A stretch of 64,000 nt of DNA from Streptomyces sp. SN-593 (GTDB taxonomy: Bacteria; Actinomycetota; Actinomycetes; Streptomycetales; Streptomycetaceae), in contig NZ_AP018365.1 in the NCBI RefSeq assembly GCF_016756395.1, positions 5,893,001 through 5,957,000 of the forward strand. The letters run 5' to 3'. The translations under genes were made by a program, and so were the position numbers. Below are positions 1-10,100 of this stretch, piece after piece. Each line of letters starts with the position of its first letter. Position 1 is the stretch's first letter. The notes under the pieces are model-generated. The model did not search any database. It was not told where the DNA came from and worked only from the letters and a program-made list of their open reading frames with translations.

Positions 1-1
1 C

Positions 2-3000
2 GCCGACTGCATCGACGACGTGCCCGCCACCCACTGGGACGTCGACGAGTTCTACGACCCCGACCCGTCGGTGCCCGACAAGACGTACGCCCGGCGCGGC
101 GGCTTCATCCCCGACGTGGCCTTCAACCCCATGGAGTTCGGGCTGCCGCCCAACACCCTGGAGGTCACCGACGTCCTCCAGCTCCTGAGCCTGGTGGTCG
201 CCCGCGACCTGCTCAAGGACGCCGGCGCCGACCAGGACTGGTACGACGCCTCGCGCACCGGCGTCGTCCTCGGTATCACCGGCGCCAACCAGCTCACCCA
301 GCCGCTCACCGCGCGGCTCCAGACGCCGGTGCTCAAGGAGGTGGTCCGAAGCTGCGGCCTGTCCGAGCGGGACGCCGACGAGATCGCCGCCAAGTTCCGC
401 ATGGCGTACGCCCCGTGGGAGGAGAACTCCTTCCCGGGCATGCTCGGCAACGTGGTCGCCGGCCGGATCGCCAACCGGCTGGACCTCGGCGGCACCAACA
501 TGACGATCGACGCCGCCTGCGCCAGCTCCCTCGGCGCGGTCAAGACCGCGGTCAGCGAGCTGCTGGAGGGCCGCGCCGACACCATGCTGGTGGGCGGCTG
601 CGACGCCGAGAACACCATCTTCATGTACCTGTGCTTCAGCAAGACCCCGGCGCTGTCCAAGGGCGGCCGGATCCGCCCGTTCGACAAGAACGCCGACGGC
701 ACGCTGATCGGCGAGGGCATCGGGATGCTCGCGCTGCGCCGGCTCTCCGACGCCGAGCGCGACGGCAACCAGATCTACGCGGTGCTGCGGGGCCTGGGCA
801 CCTCCAGCGACGGGCGCTTCAAGTCCATCTACGCGCCCCGCAAGGAGGGCCAGATGGTCGCCCTGCGCCGGGCGTACCACGACGCCGACTGCTCGCCCGC
901 GAGCGTGGAGCTGTTCGAGGCGCACGGCACCGGCACCGCGGTCGGCGACGCCACCGAGCTGAGCGCGCTCGCCGCGGTCGTCGGCGAGGCGACCGAGGAG
1001 CGCGCCTACGCCGCCGTCGGCAGCGTCAAGTCCCAGATCGGCCACACCAAGGCCGCCGCCGGGGCCGCCGGCATGATCAAGCTGGCGCTCTCGCTGCACC
1101 ACAAGGTGCTGCCGCCCACCATCAACGTGGACGAGCCCAACCCGGCGATCGACTTCGAGAACGGCCCGTTCTACGTCAACACCGAGCTGCGGCCGTGGAT
1201 CCGCGACCCGAAGCTCGGCCTGCGCCGCGCCGCCATCTCCTCGTTCGGCTTCGGCGGCACCAACTTCCACTTCGTGATGGAGGAGTACGGCGACGGCGCC
1301 GACCTGGAGGTGATGTTCCCGGTCGCCTCCGTCCACCTGTGGCACGCGCCGGACACCGCCGCGCTGACCGCCGCGCTGGCCGCCGGCGACGGCGCCCAGG
1401 GCGGCCCGGCGCCCGCCGACCACGCGCGGGTCGCGCTGGTCGCCAGGACCCCGGAGGAACTGGCCGCCCTGCGCGAGGCCGCGCTCGGCGAGCTACGCGC
1501 CCGGCCGGACGCGGACGCCTGGACCCACCCCAAGGGCGTGTACTTCCGCCGCCGCGCCGCGCAGGACGGCAAGGTCGCCGCGCTCTTCGCCGGCCAGGGC
1601 AGCCAGTACGTCAACCCCGGCAGGACCGCCGTGCTGGCGCTGCCGCCGCTGCGGGCCGCCTTCGACGAGGTCAACCGGCAGTTCACGGACGCCCGGCCGC
1701 TGTCCCGGATCGCCTTCCCCCCGCCGTCGTTCGACGCCGAGGGCCGCAAGGCGCAGGAGGCCGAGCTGCGCGAGACCGCGCACGCGCAGCCCGCGATCGG
1801 CGCCCTGTCGGTCGGGCAGTACCGCTACCTGGCCGAACTCGGCTTCTCGGCCGAGGGCTTCCTCGGCCACAGCTTCGGCGAGCTGACCGCGCTGTGGGCG
1901 GCCGGCGCGCTCGACGGCGACACCTACTTCGCGCTCGCCCGGGCCCGCGGCGCCGCCATGGCGCCCCCGGCCGACCCGGACTTCGACGCCGGGGCGATGG
2001 CGGCCGTGGCCGCCCCCGAGCAGAAGGTCGCCGAACTCCTCGCGGACGCACCGGGGCTGGCCGTCTGCAACCGCAACGCGCCGGACCAGATCGTGGTCGG
2101 CGGCGCCACCGAGCAGATCGAGCGGCTGGTCGCGACCGCGAAGGAGGCCGGACTGCGCGCATCGCGGCTGCCGGTCTCCGCCGCCTTCCACACCCCCCAT
2201 GTCGCCCACGCCGTCGAGCAGTTCGGCGCGCACGTGCGCGCGGCCGAGATGCGCGAGCCGCGCGGCCGGGTGCTGCCCAACACCCGCGGGGCCGTCTACG
2301 GCGCCGACCTCGACGCCAACCGCCGCGTCCTCACCGAGCAGTTGATCCACCCGGTGGACTTCTCCGCCCGGGTGGAGGAGCTGTACGACGCCGGCTTCCG
2401 GGTGTTCGTGGAGTTCGGCCCCGGCTCGGTGCTCACCCAGTTGGTACGGCGGGTGCTCGGCGACCGCGACCACACCGCGATCTCCCTGGACGGCGGCGCC
2501 AAGCGCGACGCGGAGCTGACCTTGAAGCAGGCGGTCGCCCAACTCGCCGTGCTCGGGGTCCCGCTGGCCACCGCGGACCGCTACGTCGCCGAGCCGCGGC
2601 GCAGCGAGCCGGCCAAGGGCATGACGATCTCGCTCAACGGCATCAACTACGTCTCGCCGCAGCGCAAGGCGGCCTACCGGGACGCGATCGAGAACGGCTA
2701 CCGGGTGCCCGTCCCGGCCGCCGTCGCCGCCGGTGCGAGCGCCGCGCCGATCGCCACCGCCTCCGGTACCGCTTCCGCCGGCGCGGCGAGCGCGCCGCGG
2801 CCCGCGCCCGCGGGCCCGCCGGCCCCGGCCGCCGGACCGGCCCCGATCACTGCGGCCGCCGTCGCCGTGGTGCCGCCCGCCCGGTCCGCCGCGCCCGCCC
2901 TGCCGGCCCCCGTCCCCGCACCGGCCGCGGCCGCACCGGCCGCGCCCCCTGCCCCCGCCCCCTCCGTCCTGGAGACAGCTCCCGTGGACAATGACCGCCT

Positions 3001-6000
3001 GGCCGATCTGATGGCCGACCACCTCGAACTGCACGACGAGTACCTGAACGGCCAGTTGCAGAGCGCCGAGCGCCTCGCCCGGCTGCTGGAGCGCGCCGAC
3101 GAGCAGGGCCGGGTGAACCAGGTGATCGCCGGGGTCACCGCGGTCAAGGAGCACGGCCTCGCGATCGGCCGCACGCACCTGCGGGCGAACGAGATCCTGC
3201 GCGACCTCGCCGGGCTCGAACTGGGCACCGCCCCGGCCGCCCCGGCCGCCGCGCCCGCGGCCTACGTCGAGCCCGCCCGGCCGGCGACGCTGCCCGTGGC
3301 CGCCCCGGCGCCCGCACCCGGGATCGCCGCCCCGGCGCCCGCCGTCGCGGTACCGGTGGCCGCGCCCGCGCCCGCCCCCGCGGCTCCCGCGCCGGCCCCG
3401 GCACCCGTGGTGCCCGCGGCTCCGGTCGCCGCCGCGCCCGCCCCGGCACCCGCCGCCGCTCCGGCCGGCCCGGACTCCGCCTCCGTCGAGTCCGCGCTGC
3501 TCGACGTCGTCGCGGAGAAGACGGGTTACCCCGCGGACATGCTCGAGTTGGACATGGACGTCGAGGCGGACTTGGGGATCGACTCGATCAAGCGGGTGGA
3601 GATCATGGGGGTGTTGCAGGAGCGGTTCGGCGTGGAGGCGTCGGCTGGTCCTGAGGCGTTGGCGGAGTTGCGGTCGTTGCGGGACATCGTGGAGTTCATG
3701 GCGGTGCCGGGTGCGGTGGGTGCCGGTGTTCCGGCTGCCGCGGTTGCCGTGCCTGCTGCCGGGGTGTCGGCTGGTCCGGACGCGGCTGCGGTGGAGTCGG
3801 CTCTGCTGGGTGTGGTGGCGGAGAAGACGGGTTATCCGGCGGAGATGCTGGAGCTGGACATGGATGTCGAGGCGGATTTGGGGATCGACTCGATCAAGCG
3901 GGTGGAGATCATGGGGGTGTTGCAGGAGCGGTTCGGCGTGGAGGCGTCGGCTGGTCCTGAGGCGTTGGCGGAGTTGCGGTCGTTGCGGGACATCGTGGAG
4001 TTCATGGCGGTGCCGGGTGCGGTGGGTGCCGGTGTTCCGGCTGCCGCGGTTGCCGTGCCTGCTGCCGGGGTGTCGGCTGGTCCGGACGCGGCTGCGGTGG
4101 AGTCGGCTCTGCTGGGTGTGGTGGCGGAGAAGACGGGTTATCCGGCGGAGATGCTGGAGCTGGACATGGATGTCGAGGCGGACTTGGGGATCGACTCGAT
4201 CAAGCGGGTCGAGATCATGGGGGTGATGCAGGAGCGGTTCGCCTTCGAGTCCTCGGCCGGTCCTGAGGCGCTGGCGGAGTTGCGGTCGCTGCGGGACATC
4301 GTGGAGTTCGTGGCCGGCGGCGACGCGTCCGCGGCCCAGCCCGCCGCCGCACCCGCAGCGGCGCAGGCGTCCGCGGGTGGGGTGTCGGCTGGTCCGGACG
4401 CGGCTGCGGTGGAGTCGGCTCTGCTGGGTGTGGTGGCGGAGAAGACGGGTTATCCGGCGGAGATGCTGGAGTTGGACATGGATGTCGAGGCGGATCTGGG
4501 GATCGACTCGATCAAGCGGGTCGAGATCATGGGGGTGATGCAGGAGCGGTTCGCCTTCGAGTCCTCGGCCGGTCCTGAGGCGCTGGCGGAGTTGCGGTCG
4601 CTGCGGGACATCGTGGAGTTCGTGGCCGGCGGCGACGCCTCCACCCCCCAGCCCGCCGCCGCACCCGTCCCGGCGCCGGCGTCCACCGAGCCGCGCGGCC
4701 GCATCGGCCGGGCCCAGGCTGCCCTGGCCGTCCTCCCGGAACCCGACCGGCTCGTCAACGCCTACCCGCAGGGCTCGGGAGCCCTGATCGTCGACAACGG
4801 CGGGGACATCACCCCGGTGCTCGCCGAGCGGCTGGCGGCCGAGGGCTGGAAGGTGCACGTCCTGCGGCTGCCCGGCGTCGCCGAGCGCGCCTCGGGCGTC
4901 CGGGACCACGCCCTGGCCGGCTGGGGCGTCACCGAACTGGCGGCCCGCGTCGAGGACGCGCTCGCCGACCGGATCAGCCTGGTGCTCGACCTCACCACCG
5001 CCCCCGGCGGCGACTGGGCCGACGGCGTCCGCCGGCTCGCGCACTCCCTGCTGGTCGCCAAGCACGTGGTCGAGCCGCTGACCGAGGCCGCGGCCTTCGG
5101 CCGGGCCGCGTTCGTGGCCGTGACCCGGCTCGACGGCGCCTTCGGGCTGCACGGCGTGGCCGAGGAGTCGATACCCGGCGGCGGCGTCGCCGGACTGGTC
5201 AAGACCCTCGCGGTGGAGGCCCCGGAGCTGTTCTGCCGCGCCGTCGACCTCGCCCCCGCCCTCGACCCGGCGGCCGCGGCCGCGGTCGTCCTGGAGGAGG
5301 TGCACGCGGCCGGGGCCGAGCCGGTCCAGGTCGGCCGCGACGGCACCCGGCGGGTCGGCCTCACCCTGGCCGACCAGCCGCTGACCGGCACCGGGCGGGC
5401 GAGCGCCCCGCTCGGCTCCGACGACCTGCTGGTGGTCACCGGCGGCGCGCGCGGCATCACCGCCTCCTGCGTGGCCGAGCTGGCCCGCCGGCACCGCCCC
5501 GGGCTGCTGCTCCTGGGCCGCACCCCGCTCGGCGAGGAGCCGGCGTGGGCGCACGACGTGCCGGACGCCGGCCTGAAGGCCGCAGCGGCCGGCGAGTTGA
5601 AGGCCGCCGGCGAGAAGCCGACCCCGAAGCGCGTCGAGCAGCTCTACCGCACCGTGGTCGGCGTCCGCGAGATCCAGGCCACGCTGGCCGAGGTCCGCGC
5701 GGCCGGCAGCGAGGCCGAGTACCTCGCCGTCGACATCACCGACCAGGCCGCCACCGCCGCCGCGCTCGCCCCCCACCGGGAGCGGATCACCGGCCTGGTG
5801 CACGGCGCCGGCGTCCTCGCCGACCAGCTCATCGGCAACAAGAAGGCGTCCGAGATCGAGCGGGTCTTCGCGCCGAAGCTGACCGGGCTGCGCTCGGTCG
5901 TCGCCGCGCTGCCCGAGGACGCGCTGCGCCACGTGGTGCTCTTCTCCTCGGTGGCCGGCTTCTTCGGCAACCGCGGCCAGTCCGACTACGCGATGGCCAA

Positions 6001-7087
6001 CGAGGTGCTGAACGCCTGGGCGTCCGCCTTCAAGCAGCGCCACCCGCAGACCCGGGTCACCTCGCTCAACTGGGGCGCCTGGGACAGCGGGATGGTCTCC
6101 CCGGAGATCAAGGCGGTCTTCGAGCAGCGCGGCATCACCCTGATCCCGGTCGGCACCGGGGCCCGGATGTTCGCCGAGCAGTTCTCCGCCGAGCGCGCCG
6201 ACGACGTGGTCACCGTGCTCGGCCCGACCACCCCGCTCTCCGAGCGCGAGGCGGTGGCCCTCGCCTCCGAGGTCACCGTCGAGCGCACGCTGACCGGCCT
6301 GGCGGCCGACCCGATCCTCACCGACCACGTGATCGGCTCCGAGCCGGTGCTGCCGGCCGCGGTCGCGCTCGGCTGGGCGATCGGCGCGGTCGAGCGGATC
6401 GGCGGCGTCCCGGCCGGCCAGGTACGGGACTTCGCGGTGCACAAGGGCATCGTCTTCGACGGCACGCAGCCCGAGACCGTACGCCTGGTGCTGAGCCCGG
6501 CGGGCGACGCGGTGCGGGTGGCGATCCGCTCCACCGGCGCCGACGGCGCCCTGCGGCCGCACTACGCGGCCGTGGTCGACGCCGGGACGCAGCCGGCCGA
6601 GGCCGCGCTCGCCGGCCTGCCGGCCCTGGACGGGGGACAGGACGCCGCCGGGTTCTACGCCGACGGCACCCTCTTCCACGGCCCGTCCCTGCGCGGGGTG
6701 CGCCGGGTGCTCAGCGAGGCACGGGACCGGCTGGTCCTCCAGTGCGAGCTGCCCGAACACCGCCCGGCCGGCGGTGCGTTCGGCGGCACCCGCTACGCCC
6801 CCGGCACCGCCGACCTGCTGCTCCAGGCCGGACTGGTGTGGGTGAGGCTCTTCCAGGGCACCGCCTCGCTGCCGCTCGCGGTGGGCCGGGTCGACCTGCA
6901 CCACCCGCTGCCGGACGGGGAGCCGTTCCTGGTCGTGGTGGAGCCCGCCGCCGGCGGCAACGGCAACGGCACCGCGGCCTCCCTCACCATCACCGCCTGC
7001 GCTCCCGACGGGCTGGTGCTGACCCGCTTCGACGCGGTCTCGGTGGTCTCCGCCCCGCAGCTCGCGGCCAAGTTCGTCACCAGCTGA
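2..7087 (+). CDS. pfaA: PfaA-like PUFA/secondary-lipid synthase, KS-AT-(ACP)4-KR-DH (5' partial)
   Basis: First megasynthase of an iterative type I fatty-acid/polyketide synthase; it loads, condenses and keto-reduces acyl chains held on its own ACPs. The reading frame is open from nt 2 and enters mid-KS with the PATHW..DEFYDP block typical of PfaA, so roughly 45 N-terminal residues lie upstream; the GTG at 20 is not the start. In order: KS with active Cys (codon 518-520, AACASS) and EAHGTGT/GHTKAAAG histidine motifs; AT with GHSFGE serine (codon 1871); Ala/Pro linker and a helical segment near 2985-3220; four ACPs, each with a GIDSIKR phosphopantetheine Ser (codons 3584, 3890, 4196, 4508); KR with GGARGI (near 5441) and SDYAMANE Tyr (codon 5987); and a C-terminal hot-dog DH with His (codon 6326, HVIGSEPVLP). 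Bacterial PfaA proteins often carry 4-9 ACPs. It heads the operon with the genes that follow. Confidence 0.95.
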   Translation, partial: ADCIDDVPATHWDVDEFYDPDPSVPDKTYARRGGFIPDVAFNPMEFGLPPNTLEVTDVLQLLSLVVARDLLKDAGADQDWYDASRTGVVLGITGANQLTQPLTARLQTPVLKEVVRSCGLSERDADEIAAKFRMAYAPWEENSFPGMLGNVVAGRIANRLDLGGTNMTIDAACASSLGAVKTAVSELLEGRADTMLVGGCDAENTIFMYLCFSKTPALSKGGRIRPFDKNADGTLIGEGIGMLALRRLSDAERDGNQIYAVLRGLGTSSDGRFKSIYAPRKEGQMVALRRAYHDADCSPASVELFEAHGTGTAVGDATELSALAAVVGEATEERAYAAVGSVKSQIGHTKAAAGAAGMIKLALSLHHKVLPPTINVDEPNPAIDFENGPFYVNTELRPWIRDPKLGLRRAAISSFGFGGTNFHFVMEEYGDGADLEVMFPVASVHLWHAPDTAALTAALAAGDGAQGGPAPADHARVALVARTPEELAALREAALGELRARPDADAWTHPKGVYFRRRAAQDGKVAALFAGQGSQYVNPGRTAVLALPPLRAAFDEVNRQFTDARPLSRIAFPPPSFDAEGRKAQEAELRETAHAQPAIGALSVGQYRYLAELGFSAEGFLGHSFGELTALWAAGALDGDTYFALARARGAAMAPPADPDFDAGAMAAVAAPEQKVAELLADAPGLAVCNRNAPDQIVVGGATEQIERLVATAKEAGLRASRLPVSAAFHTPHVAHAVEQFGAHVRAAEMREPRGRVLPNTRGAVYGADLDANRRVLTEQLIHPVDFSARVEELYDAGFRVFVEFGPGSVLTQLVRRVLGDRDHTAISLDGGAKRDAELTLKQAVAQLAVLGVPLATADRYVAEPRRSEPAKGMTISLNGINYVSPQRKAAYRDAIENGYRVPVPAAVAAGASAAPIATASGTASAGAASAPRPAPAGPPAPAAGPAPITAAAVAVVPPARSAAPALPAPVPAPAAAAPAAPPAPAPSVLETAPVDNDRLADLMADHLELHDEYLNGQLQSAERLARLLERADEQGRVNQVIAGVTAVKEHGLAIGRTHLRANEILRDLAGLELGTAPAAPAAAPAAYVEPARPATLPVAAPAPAPGIAAPAPAVAVPVAAPAPAPAAPAPAPAPVVPAAPVAAAPAPAPAAAPAGPDSASVESALLDVVAEKTGYPADMLELDMDVEADLGIDSIKRVEIMGVLQERFGVEASAGPEALAELRSLRDIVEFMAVPGAVGAGVPAAAVAVPAAGVSAGPDAAAVESALLGVVAEKTGYPAEMLELDMDVEADLGIDSIKRVEIMGVLQERFGVEASAGPEALAELRSLRDIVEFMAVPGAVGAGVPAAAVAVPAAGVSAGPDAAAVESALLGVVAEKTGYPAEMLELDMDVEADLGIDSIKRVEIMGVMQERFAFESSAGPEALAELRSLRDIVEFVAGGDASAAQPAAAPAAAQASAGGVSAGPDAAAVESALLGVVAEKTGYPAEMLELDMDVEADLGIDSIKRVEIMGVMQERFAFESSAGPEALAELRSLRDIVEFVAGGDASTPQPAAAPVPAPASTEPRGRIGRAQAALAVLPEPDRLVNAYPQGSGALIVDNGGDITPVLAERLAAEGWKVHVLRLPGVAERASGVRDHALAGWGVTELAARVEDALADRISLVLDLTTAPGGDWADGVRRLAHSLLVAKHVVEPLTEAAAFGRAAFVAVTRLDGAFGLHGVAEESIPGGGVAGLVKTLAVEAPELFCRAVDLAPALDPAAAAAVVLEEVHAAGAEPVQVGRDGTRRVGLTLADQPLTGTGRASAPLGSDDLLVVTGGARGITASCVAELARRHRPGLLLLGRTPLGEEPAWAHDVPDAGLKAAAAGELKAAGEKPTPKRVEQLYRTVVGVREIQATLAEVRAAGSEAEYLAVDITDQAATAAALAPHRERITGLVHGAGVLADQLIGNKKASEIERVFAPKLTGLRSVVAALPEDALRHVVLFSSVAGFFGNRGQSDYAMANEVLNAWASAFKQRHPQTRVTSLNWGAWDSGMVSPEIKAVFEQRGITLIPVGTGARMFAEQFSAERADDVVTVLGPTTPLSEREAVALASEVTVERTLTGLAADPILTDHVIGSEPVLPAAVALGWAIGAVERIGGVPAGQVRDFAVHKGIVFDGTQPETVRLVLSPAGDAVRVAIRSTGADGALRPHYAAVVDAGTQPAEAALAGLPALDGGQDAAGFYADGTLFHGPSLRGVRRVLSEARDRLVLQCELPEHRPAGGAFGGTRYAPGTADLLLQAGLVWVRLFQGTASLPLAVGRVDLHHPLPDGEPFLVVVEPAAGGNGNGTAASLTITACAPDGLVLTRFDAVSVVSAPQLAAKFVTS
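3550..4640 (+). repeat. Near-identical tandem ACP-coding repeats, 306/306/312-bp period
   Basis: Four ACP units lie in tandem inside pfaA, with Ser codons spaced 306, 306 and 312 bp. Blocks of more than 200 bp are almost base-for-base identical between neighbours. ACP1 and ACP2 share one helix variant (VLQERFGVEA); ACP3 and ACP4 share another (VMQERFAFES). Codon use inside the repeat differs from the flanks: Leu TTG, Gly GGT and Ala GCT recur (six TTG between 3541 and 3700), whereas the rest of the gene uses almost only CTG/CTC. Low-divergence repeats like this imply recent duplication or ongoing conversion. Confidence 0.95.
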
Positions 7088-7116
7088 CCGCCCGCGTCCG
7101 ACGGACGTGCCTGACC

Positions 7117-7165
7117 CGGTCGGTCCGGCCGGCGCCCCGATCACGCCTGCCGGCCGGACCGTCCG
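7117..7165 (+). promoter_or_regulatory. Strong intercistronic hairpin between pfaA and pfaC
   Basis: Perfect 13-bp inverted repeat, 7121-7133 with 7149-7161, loop of 15 nt, extended by three further pairs after one mismatch. It begins 30 nt after the pfaA stop and ends about 25 nt before the pfaC ATG, leaving the AGAAGGGA ribosome site (7171-7178) free. It could be a partial terminator or an mRNA-stabilising/processing hairpin that sets the PfaA:PfaC ratio. Confidence 0.6.
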
Positions 7166-7190
7166 ACCCCAGAAGGGACACCCAGTTCCG

Positions 7191-10100
7191 ATGAGCAAGT
7201 ACGCCATCGTCGGCCTCTCCTGCCTGCTGCCGGGAGCGGAGACCCCCGAGCAGTTCTGGCAGAACCTCCGCTCCGGCACGGACAGCCGCACGGACGGGGG
7301 CGAGGAGGTCTTCGGCCCGGCTCCCGCGGCCGGGGACGCCGACCCGCAACACGGCATCTACTGCCGTCGGGGCGGCTTCGTCAGCGACTTCCGCTTCGAC
7401 CCGACCGGCTACCTCCTCGACCCCGGCCACCTCTCCCGCCTGGACCGGCTCTTCCACTGGTCGCTGCACGTGGCCAGGGAGGCGCTGCGGGACACCGGCC
7501 ACGCCGACCGGCCCGCGACGCTGGCCCGTACCGGGCTGATCCTCGGCAACTACTCCTTCCCGACGCCCGCCTCCACCCGGGTCAGCGTGCCGCTGGCCCA
7601 GGAGGCGGTGCTGGAGGGCCTGCGCCGGTCCGGGCTGCCGGAGCTCGCCGGGCTGGGGCAGGGCGCGCTGACCGACCCGGGCGGCCCGGCCGCGGAGGAC
7701 CTGCGGGTCAGCGGGTCGCCGGCCGGCCTCGCCGCCACCGCGCTGGGCCTGGGCGGCCCGCGCTACGCCCTGGACGCGGCCTGCTCGTCCGCGCTGTACG
7801 CGCTGAAGCTGGCCTGCGACCACCTCGCCGCCGGCCAGGCCGACCTGGTGCTGGCCGGCGGCGTCTGCGCCCCCGAGCCGACCCTCATCCACCTGTCCTT
7901 CTCCGACCTGCGCGCCTACCCGCGCGACGGCTTCAGCCAGCCCTTCGACGACCGGTCCGGCGGCATCCTCACCGGCCAGGGCGCGGGCATGGTCGCCGTC
8001 CGGCGGCTCGCCGACGCGCTGCGCGACGGCGACCGGATCTACGCCGTCGTGGACGGCATCGGCCTGTCCAACGACGGCAGCGGCCGGCACCTGCTGGTCC
8101 CGCAGGGCGACGGCCAGCTCGACTCGTACGAACTGGCCTACGCCGGCTCCGGAGTGGACCCGGCCGCCATCGACTACCTGGAGTGCCACGCCACCGGCAC
8201 CCCGATCGGCGACGCCACCGAGGCCGACTCGGTGGCCGCCTTCTTCGGCCGGCACGGCAAGGTGCCGCTGATCGGCTCGGTCAAGGGCAACATCGGGCAC
8301 CTGCTCACGGTCGCCGGCCTGAGCAGCATGCTCAAGGTGGTCCTGGCCATGGCCAACGGCCACATCCCGCCGACCATCGGCGTCGAGCAGCCCGTCACCT
8401 CCAAGGACGGCGCGGTGGGCGACGGCGTGCTGGTCAGGAGCGGCCGCCCGTGGCCGCGGGGCGACGGGCCGCGCCGGGCGGCGGTGTCCGCGTTCGGCTT
8501 CGGCGGCACCAACGCGCACGTGCTGCTCTCCGAGCCGGGCACGGCCGACGAGCCCGGCGCCGCGGACGACCAGGACGCCACCGTGCTGCCCGCCCTCGAC
8601 GTGGTCGGACTCGGCGCGCACTTCGGCGCGTTCGACGGCGTGGACGCCTTCGAGCGGGCGGTGCACGCCGGCGCCGACGGGCTCGTCCCGCTGCCGGAGC
8701 GGCGCTGGCGCGGCCTGGAGCAGGTGACCGGCGGCTCGCTGGAGCAGGCCGCCGGCGTCGGCCCGCGGGACCTGCCGCACGGCGCGTTCGTGGACGGGGT
8801 CGGCATCGACCCGATGGACCACAAGATCCCCCCGGCCGACCTGCGCACCTACAACCTCCAGCACGCGCTGGCCACCAAGGTCGCCGACGAGGCGCTGCAC
8901 GACGCCGGCTTCAGCCGCGCCGTGCCGAAGGGGCGCAGCGCCCCGGACCCGCGCCGGATCGCGGTCGTGGTGGCGATGGAGATCGAGCCGTACACCCACG
9001 CCCGGCTCACCCGCTACGGCCTCGGCGGCTTCCTGCGCGAGCAGTTCGCGCAGGCCGGGTTGGAGCTGACCGACGAGCAGCGGGCCGCGCTCACCGCGGT
9101 CGGGCGCGACGCGGTCGTGGACCCGATCGTGGCCAACGAGGTCCTCAGCTACATCGGCAACGTGATGGCCAGCCGGATCTCGTCGCTGTGGAACCTGACC
9201 GGGCCGTCGTTCACCGTCTCCTCCGACGGGTCCGGCACCGTCGAGGCGCTGGAGATCGCCCGGCTGCTGCTGCTCGACCCCGGCATCGAGGCGGTGCTGG
9301 TGGGCGCGGTGGACCTGGCGGGCTCCGCGGAGAACCTGCTGCTGCGCCCGGACGTCGTCGAGGCGGCCGGGCTGACCTTCGGCGAGGGCGCCCGCGGCCG
9401 GCGGATCGGCGAGGGCGCCGGCGCGGTCGTGGTCACCCGGTCCGGCGAGAGCGCCGGCACGGTCTACGCGCGCCTGGACTCGATCGCCGTGCGCCACGCG
9501 GCGCCGGCCGGCGGCGTGCTGCCGGAGGCCGACGCCGAGCCGCTGGCGGCCGCGGCCGCCGCCGCGCTGGCCGGCGCCGGCATCACCGCCGCCGACGTCG
9601 GCTACGTCGAGGCCCACGCGGGCGGCACCGCCGTCCAGGACCGGGCCGAACTCGCCGCGCTGGCACGGGTGTACCCGTCCGGCGGCGGCAGCGTCGCGCT
9701 CGGCAGCGCCAAGGCGCAGATCGGCGACGCCGGCTGCGCCGCGGCCATGGCCGGGCTGATCCGCACCGCGCTGTGCCTGCACCACGGCTACCTGCCCGGC
9801 ACTTCCGGCTGGGTCCGCCCGGCCGAGGACCTGGACGCCGACTTCGCCGCCTCCGCGCTCTACGTGCCGGCCGAGTCCCGGCCGTGGCTGCGCACCGCCA
9901 AGGGCGCCCGCCGCTACGCCGCGATCGACCTGATCGGCGCCGGCGGGACCCACGGCCACCTGGTGCTCTCCGCGGACACCACCCGCGGTGCGGTCGCGGC
10001 CACCGACTGGCAGCGCGCCGGCGGCCCGCTGCTGCTGCCGCTCGGGGCCGACAGCGCGGGAGAACTGGTCGCCTCCGTCGAGCGCCACCGCGACCTGCTG

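Noticed and set aside
20..22. GTG at nt 20 as the start of pfaA
   Set aside because: The frame is open to the window edge and residues before it (ADCIDD) match the conserved PfaA KS region, so the gene begins outside the window.
1493..7357. A 1954-residue minus-strand open frame opposite pfaA
   Set aside because: Antisense to the KS-AT-ACP-KR-DH coding strand; its apparent repeats are only the complement of the ACP repeats.
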